This document shows, piece after piece, positions 57,470 to 64,000 of a stretch of DNA of 64,000 bases. The translations under genes and the position numbers were made by a program. Numbering within the stretch: the stretch's first letter is position 1; each line of letters begins with the position of its first letter. This stretch comes from Parasponia andersonii (lineage: Eukaryota; Streptophyta; Magnoliopsida; Rosales; Cannabaceae), in NCBI GenBank assembly GCA_002914805.1, contig JXTB01000004.1, positions 1,355,417 through 1,419,416 on the forward strand, given 5' to 3'. The notes under the pieces were generated by a model. It saw only the letters and a list, made by a program, of their open reading frames with translations. It ran no database searches and was not told the DNA's origin.

Positions 57470-59500
57470 ATGGCTTCTCCATTAGATCGCCACACTACTG
57501 CTTTTCTACTCTCTGCCTATGGCTTTAATGATTATCATTCAAAGTCTAATCAGAAATCAGCAAATCATGCGCCTTCTAGCCCTAATTCTAGGAATGATTC
57601 GGTTGCTAGTGATTCTTTTTTGGCTGATCATGTTCATGACCTTGTTTCTTCTTTGCCTTATAAATCTGGATTGGTTTCTGCCGATAATGCTTTCTTCAAG
57701 GGAGACGTTCAGGTTTTACCCTCTTCTCCTCCGCATTTTCTTATGGCTTAAGACTGGGCTAGGCCATCGCAAGACTTGACTAGGGTTGGCTTTGAAAGCC
57801 CTAGAACAGGTTCGGTTACATTGAATAATGCTCCTCTTTTTCATGATGTGCCAAGTGTTGTTGCAGCCGAGCCTTTCAAGGGTGTTTCCAAGATGGCTAT
57901 TTCCAATGTCTCTTTCTCCAAGAAACGTGATCTTGGTTTTTTAGAATTAGGTTATAGAGCTGGTCCTTTTGCTTCAGCTGGTGTAAATGTGGGGGTTCCT
58001 ATTCTTGATTCTGGGTTGCCTTCGACTGGTGTAGGTGCTCATGGGACGGTCCATGAAAGGGATCTTGGTTTATCTCGTGTTTTGGGTAGCAATTTGGTTG
58101 GGGATGTTTCAAGCCCTCATGTCTCTTTCAAGGTGATTGATTCAAATCTTGTTTCTTCTCAAGGTTTTGCAGTCCTTGCTCCCACGCACAAGGGTGTTAT
58201 TTCTGATTCCATTCTGATTCCTCAAAGGAATGGTGGTGTTCCTTCTTTTGCTCAGATTTTGAACTTGCAAGATTTGGATAGTTCAAGCAAGATGGTTGAT
58301 TCCCATGGATATCTTGTTGCCCCTGAAACGTCTAAGCCAACCATTAAGGGGAACTATGTCTGTGTCATCGTTTGGATCTTTGTCAGTTCTCATTAATTGG
58401 ACGTATCTTTTTTTCCAAAGGTGACTCCCCTTAGAAACTTGTCAATTTAAAATCAAAGCTTTAATCAATCTGGGAACTCTCTTCTGCTTGGCGTTTGATT
58501 TCATTAGGAAAAGGTCTCTTCCATATTCTTCTCTCTTTTGAGGAAGAAAAAAAATCATGTCTGGACTATGGGTTCTATGAATTTGAAACCGGGCATTTTA
58601 CGACTATAGCCATGGTATCTAAATTTTAACCCAAACACTCAAAGCTCCACAATTTATCAAATTTGGGTCAGGTTTCATTGGGATCGCCAAATACTTTCTG
58701 ATTTGGCTCGTGGTGTGGGTGTCCCGTTTCATTTCGTTGAAATGACACTAAAGGGGGAATTTGGCCATAGTACATTTGTATACTAATTGATATAGACCTT
58801 TCGCAACCCTTATCTGATTCGCTTATGGTCGAGGTTGGATCAGATTGTTTATTTGTCGCTTTGGAGTATGAGTGTTTCCTGGATTTTTGTACATCTTGCT
58901 AGGCCATTGGTCATTTAGCTTCTGCCTATAGGCATGATCAATCTTTGCCTGTTTCTAAAGATTCTGAACCTGAAGTGGAAAAAGGTCGCTCTAGATCTCA
59001 TCGATGAGTTTATCGCCTAGTTACTACATCTCCTAAGTCCCAGATGTTCCTGTTAAAATGCTTTTTCCGCTCTAAAAAAGGGTTTAACTACCGATGAGCA
59101 CATTGACAAGGGAAACTCACGAGGTTAAAAGAAGCTTTGGGCTAATAAAGTTGCTCCTATTGATCCGGTTGCGATTACAGAGCCTGCTATAAATCCGGCT
59201 CATGCTATTCAGCTTTCTTCAGCCGCGACCACTACTGATGTCTTAAACATTGACGAACAAGCTTTGATTCGTCATGCTAATTTGTTCTCTGAAAATATTG
59301 CTCCTGCCATTAATCAAATTGGCTCTTCTTCTGTTGAGGAATCTAAAAGTGATAGTTTGAACACCAGTGACCTCTCGCCTACTAAAGTCTTTGCTTCCCA
59401 TGACGAGGGTTGGCAAGAAGTCCAATCTCACAAGAAAAAGAAAGCTCCTCCGGCTCAATTTCCACGGCCTGTTACGTCTACCAATTCTACCTCTCAATGA
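57470..59500 (+). pseudogene. LINE ORF1 pseudogene (nucleic-acid-binding protein)
   Basis: ORF1 proteins of plant LINEs coat the element RNA. The ATG at 57470 opens MASPLDRHTTAFLLSAYGF, open to 57751 and, in a shifted frame, at 57776-58396. This part is low in motifs and rich in Ser, Gly and Val. Further on, broken pieces match the usual DUF4283-type region: IWVRFHWD, then DLARGVGVPFHFVEMTLKGEFGH near 58700-58765. The zinc-knuckle zone follows near 58880 (LEYECFLDFCTSC, stop, AIGHLASAYRH), where the fourth ligand is Tyr in place of Cys. The last open piece 59264-59500 ends in TGA, which overlaps the ORF2 start as ATGA. Confidence 0.8.
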
Positions 59501-62500
59501 AGATTCTTTATTGGAATTGTAGTGGTGTCTCCAATGTTGGCACCTGAGGATTTCTTAAGGATTTATGTCTGCGACATTGGCTTGAGATTCTTGGTTTAGT
59601 GGAGCCAATGTGTTCTTTCAGTTCTATTTCTGATCATTTCTGGAGGGATATTGGTTTTAATCTGGTAGTTCAAAAATGACAAACTGATGCCAATTCTTTG
59701 GATTTTGTGTTCTTCAGTAGTTTCTAGTTTCCAAGTTATTTCTTTGCATTCCCAACATGTCTCTTCATTCTTTGTTTTCAATGATGTATTGTTTTATGTT
59801 TCATTGGTTTATGCGAGCTGTAACTATATTATTCGTCGTGACTTATGGGATTCTCTATCTGCCTTGCATATTATTGGTCCTTGGCTGGTTTTGGGTGACT
59901 CTAACTCAGTCATGGGTACTCATGACGATGGGTATCATAAAACACCATTCTTGTGAAGACTTTCGGGTTGGCGTTACCCTTTGTGGCCTGGTTGATCTGC
60001 ATTCTCAGGGGGGCCTTTCTATTCTTGGCGTGGTTTTCATGGAGGCCGGCTTGTTATGTCTCAATTAGATAGAGCTTTCTGCAATAATGATTTTTTAAAT
60101 ATCTGGCATCAGGTTTCTAGCATTTGCTTGCCTCGATCCCATTCAGATCATCATCCGTTGTTATTGACTTCATTGAAGGATACCCCTACTGGTCCTCGTC
60201 CCTTTCACTTCCAAGGCATATGGCTTTCCCATCCTACTTTTATGGACCGGTCTGTAATGTTTGTTCTCTTCTGTCTTTTGGTTCTCCATTTACTATTCTT
60301 ATTAATAAACTAAAGGTTTTGAAACAGGAGCTAAAAGTTTGGAATTGGAATTTTTTTAGGGATTTGAAGCTCAATATTGCGAGAGCTACTCAGAATGTTT
60401 CAATTATTCAAGAGCAGTTGGGTAGGGAGGGGTTTTCTGACTCTCTTTTAAAGCAGAAAGCTGAAGCACTTTCTACTTTGGATACTTTTTTGTCTCAAGA
60501 GGAAATTTATCTTTGTAAATAGAATAGAGTTAAGTGGTTAAAGAAGGGAGATCATAATTCTTCCTTCTTCTATAATGTGGTGAAACATCGTCAGGCCAAA
60601 AAGAATTTGTGTCATATAAAGATTGGCGATAAGTTGGTAGAGAATGTTGATTTGATTTCTGCCTATATTCAGAACTTTTATAAAGATTCATTCAAGGAAT
60701 CTCAACTTTCTGTACCAGATTTTTCTACAATTAGAGATCTTATCCCAAACCTGGTTTCCATTTCAGATTATATGGAGCTTTGTCGTGTGCCTAATGAAGA
60801 GGAAATTCAATTAACAGTTTTAGATATTGTTGCTTTGAATGCTCCTGGTCCTGATGGCTTCTCTGGTACATTTTTTCATCATTGCTGGGATATTGTGAGT
60901 AAGGACATGGTTTCTGCTGTTCAACATTTCTTTATTACTGGAATTTTACCTCCTAGGCTTAATTCTAATTTTCTTGTGTTAATTCCTAATGTGGATCAAG
61001 CCCTTATGATTGATCAATACCATTCTATTGTCCTGGGGAATTTTTTATATAAATTGATTACTAGAATTATTGCGGATCGTTTAGGACGTGTTTGTTCTCG
61101 AATCGCTTCTCCCAATCAGTTCAGTTTTGTTCCTAGTAGGAATATCAGGGATTGTATTGTTGGAGCTTCGGAGTGCATTAATTGCTTGGACAAGAAGAGC
61201 TTTGGAGGTAATGTTGCTTTGAAATTTGATAGAAGGAAAGTTTTGATACCTTGTGTTGGGACTTTGTTAAAGCGTTGATTTTTTCTTTTGGGTTCAACTC
61301 TACTTTTGTTTCTTGGGTGAATACTCTTTTTCATTCTGCTCGAATCTCGATTTTGATCAATTGTTCTCCATATGGTTACTTTTCTTGCTCTAGAGGTGTT
61401 CTACATGGGGATCCTTTCTCGCCTCTTTTATTTGCTCTTATAGAAGATTATTTCAGTCGGTCTATTACTTCATTAGTTGAGAATGGCAGTCTTATCCTGA
61501 TGACTTCTTCTTGAAATGAAAAGGCTCTGGTCCATTTTTTATTTGCAGATGATGTTTTGGTGTTTGATCGAGCTTCCAAGACTAATATTAAAGCAATATT
61601 TAACGCTCTCCATAAATATAATGGCTTGTCTAGACAACAAGTCAATCTTAGTAAGTCTTCCATCTTTTTTGGTAGCGTTGTCTCTTCTGCTAGGGTTTCT
61701 AGGTTTTTAGCTCAAACAGGTATGAAAAAAGGTGGTTAATCTTTTATGTATCGTGGGGTCCCTCTCTTTGTTGGCTCTCCAAAATGTTCTAGTTTTCAAC
61801 CGATTTTGTATAAGATCCATGTTAATTTCGAATACTGGAAAGGCTTAAATCTTTCTATGGCTGGGAGGGTTAGTCTCTTCAACTCGGTTGTTATGGGTCA
61901 GTTATCCTATTTTTTCCAAGTCTATCGTTGGCCAGTGACTCTTTTAAAGATTTGACTTCTTCTATCAGGAATTTCTTATGGTTTGGTTCTTCGAAGATAG
62001 TGAAGCCAGTAGTTTCTTCATGGTGGATGTGTTGTAAGCCTAAAGAAGACAGGGGTCTTGGTTATTGGGATCCAGTTACCTTAATTCAGCCCTTTTAAAG
62101 AAGCTCTCTTGGCGTTTAATGACGGATGATTCCTTTGTGTTTAAATTCCTTAGAGGTCATTTTTTCTCTAATGGATTCTCTCAATAAAGATTTTGGAAAT
62201 CATCTATCTGGTGTGGTTTGAGAGCACATATTCAGCCTATTATTGAAGAATCAATATGGTTGGTTGGTAAAAGTTCAAAGGTTTCTTTTTGGACAGATAA
62301 TTGGCTTGGTACTCCTTTAATTGAGCAAATTAGTTATATTGACTCTATGGAACCTAGTTTTGGCACAGTTACTGGTGATTTGGTTTCCAACTCAGAGTGG
62401 ACTCTTCCACCTTCATTTATCTCCAAATTTCCGTCAATTTCTTATGAAATTCGTAGAACTATAACTGGTGATTCTCCTAATTCTTTGACTTGGCGATATT

Positions 62501-63579
62501 CTTCATCAGGGTAGTTACTTGTGCTAATTCTTATAAGTTTTTTGCTGGTCCAACATCAAAGGTAAGATGGGGAAGCAAGTTCTGGACTAGTTTTATTCCT
62601 CCATCGCGTTCAATGATTTTTTGGCAATTACTTCAGAATAAGTTACCAACGGAATATAATCTGATTCGAAGAGGATTTTCTATGTCTTCTTATTGTCGTT
62701 TTTGCTATCGTCACGAGAAAGATGCAGATCATCTTTTTATTACTTACAAGTTTGCAAGTAGTCTTTGGGGTGCTGTTTCTTCAGCATTTTGCAGGAAAAT
62801 TCGTTTGGATGGCTCAATAATTGATCTTTGGATGGATGCTATGGAAGCCAATTTTAGTTCTCAAATTTCACAACTTTGGAGGGCAATAATCATGACTGTT
62901 GTTTGATAATGAGCATACTTCTATGCATTCTGCCATTTCTTTTATTTGGCGTGCGGTTGTTGAGTCTAATTTGATTGCCAAAGGCTCCATGAGAAATTTA
63001 GTGGAGGACCTTGATATTCTAAAGTGTCTTCATGTTCACCTAAAACCACCAAAAGCATCGAAAATTGTCAGAGTTTATTAGAGGGTTCCTCCAGTTGGAT
63101 GGTTAAATGTTAACACAGATGGTGCAGCCTTTGGTAGCCCTGGTTTAGCAAGTTGTGGTGGTATTTTTGGGACTTCCAGAGGATTTTTCAGAGGTGCCTT
63201 TGCAGTTCCAATTGGTAAAGCGTATGCATTTGAAGCAGAGTTGGCATCTACGATTCATGCTATTTCCTATGCTTGGAAATTTTGTTGGAAAAGCATATGG
63301 TTAGAAAGTGATTCGGCTTATTTTGTCGCTTTGTTCAAGACTAGTTCAGATTTTGTTCCTTGGCATTGGAAACCTACATGGAGGCGTTGCTTAGGATTGA
63401 TTTCAAAGATAAATTTTCATGTTTCTTATATCTATCGAGAAGGAAATTCAACTGCTGATATTATTGCTTTGAGGGCCCCTAGCATTCAAGCTCTAACTTG
63501 GTGGCATACTGCTCCTTACTTTTTGCAAAAATTTGTTAATAGGGATCTTGCAAGACTCAGTTCTTTTCGTTTTTGTTAG
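59497..63579 (+). pseudogene. LINE ORF2 pseudogene: endonuclease, RT, zf-RVT, RNase H
   Basis: ORF2 nicks the target and reverse transcribes the element RNA. Starting at ATG 59497 (KILYWNCSG), the endonuclease blocks are LGLVEP, VLGDSNSV (about 59890) and SDHHP (about 60145), present but spread over different frames. RT is open at 60577-61278 with APGPDGFSGTFF, HSIVLGNFLYKLITRIIADRL, NQFSFVPSRNI and ALKFD. A shift follows, then GVLHGDPFSPLLFAL near 61397 and FADD at 61542-61553. A zf-RVT-like part lies at 62490-62906 (SRSMIFWQLLQNKLPTEYNLIRRG, CRFCYRHEKDADHLF). The RNase H has NTDGA (Asp at 63118), AFEAEL (63229-63243), ESDS (63310) and REGNSTAD. Catalytic residues survive but stops and shifts abolish the full protein. 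Confidence 0.88.
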
Positions 63580-63833
63580 TGCCTTTTTGTAATTCAATGT
63601 GCTCTTTTCCCTTTATGGTGGTTTTTCCCATTGGGTTTTACGGAGAAAGGTTTTTACTGGGGCATTGTAGGGAGGTTAAGACAATAATTTTGTCTTGGCA
63701 AAATTATATGGCTTCTCCTAGGGCTTCTCTATTTCTTTAGTTGGTTTTCTTTTGTGCTTTGGATTTTTTCCCTCGGTAACTTTTTTGTACCTTGTTTTTA
63801 TTTATTTTTAAAAATAACTACCAGAGATCTTCC

Positions 63834-64000
63834 TGTAACACCCCCTGATCCCACACACGTATGTAAGGGTATTTGTATAAATATTTAGTGAGATCAGGAG
63901 ACACAACTCAACTTAGAACTGATAAAATCGGGGAAAATTAAAACTTTTTAGAAGGAAAAAGGAAATTTCCACTCATAATTATACATACTCTAATGTATAC
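63834..64000 (-). repeat. LTR-D2, start of a second D-type LTR
   Basis: It begins TGTAACACCCCCTGATCCCAC and follows the left end of LTR-D1 (51233) closely for the 167 bases available, for example CACACACGTATGTAAGG and CCACTCATAATTATACATAC. The flank is CTTCC at 63829-63833; its partner would be outside. Insertion into the LINE 3' end is likely. Confidence 0.88.

Larger units (their letters stand above)
57304..63833 (+). mobile_element. L1-type plant LINE, near full length
   Basis: A non-LTR retrotransposon of about 6.5 kb, with a 5' leader of about 165 bp, ORF1 (57470-59500), ORF2 (59497-63579) and a 3' UTR of about 250 bp rich in T. Its base composition and codon use differ from the AT-rich LTR surroundings. 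The 3' end lacks a clear poly(A) tail; the sequence ends ...AAAAATAACTACCAGAGATCTTCC where LTR-D2 begins, so the tail may lie beyond that LTR. No target-site duplication can be shown. The 5' edge in LTR-12 is clear by comparison with LTR-11, to within a few bases. Confidence 0.88.

Noticed and set aside
57290-63833. A target-site duplication for the LINE
   Set aside because: No repeat of the TTTAAGTATTTTTATG flank is found before 63834; the 3' side is replaced by LTR-D2 or lies outside.

Overview
The window looks like repeat-packed intergenic or heterochromatic DNA from a seed plant with a large genome, probably a eudicot, although nothing here fixes the species. No host gene, tRNA, rRNA or CRISPR array could be supported. 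Almost every base belongs to a transposable element: a pile of decayed Ty3/gypsy LTR retrotransposons, their solo LTRs, and one near-full-length L1-type LINE. The gypsy elements have very long LTRs of about 2.9-3.1 kb, the gag-protease-RT-RNase H-integrase order, a 12-nt primer site matching TGGTATCAGAGC, and where preserved (E1, E5) a chromodomain-like C-terminus. This fits the chromovirus group, most like the Tekay/Del type.

Layout. 1-2532: LTR-1 (+), cut by the window edge, inserted in the gag end of element E0 (-, 2533-3777). 3778-17537: element E1 (-). Its 3' LTR (LTR-2) is also the 5' LTR of E0 and appears to be a recombinant. Its integrase is split by solo LTR-3 (+, 7334-10265), and its 5' LTR is LTR-4. 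17538-28184: remnant of E2 (-), carrying solo LTR-5 (-, 18375-23638), which itself contains solo LTR-6 (+, 18455-21284). The E2 5' LTR is LTR-7. 28185 to about 38 kb: E3 (-), an older element in which E2 landed, split by the deleted solo LTR-8 (29136-30101). Its own LTR is of another type (E) and contains solo LTR-9 with an assembly gap. 39394-45858: E4 (+), broken in its integrase by E5. From 45859: E5 (+), split by a D-type solo LTR (51233-53734). Its 3' LTR is interrupted at about 57303 by a LINE (57304-63833). A second D-type LTR starts at 63834 and leaves the window.

No element is coding-competent. Stops, frameshifts and lost catalytic residues occur in all of them, although E1 keeps a 333-codon RT-RNase H frame. 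Six internal insertions are bare LTRs with visible 5-bp target duplications (four perfect, two at 4 of 5), so LTR-LTR recombination has been frequent. The observation most worth testing is structural: unrelated-looking LTR types share the same arrangement of a strong 5' splice-site-like sequence, about 480-730 nt, a small hairpin that shows base-pair covariation, and a 3' splice-site-like CAG. This suggests an intron inside the LTR leader.
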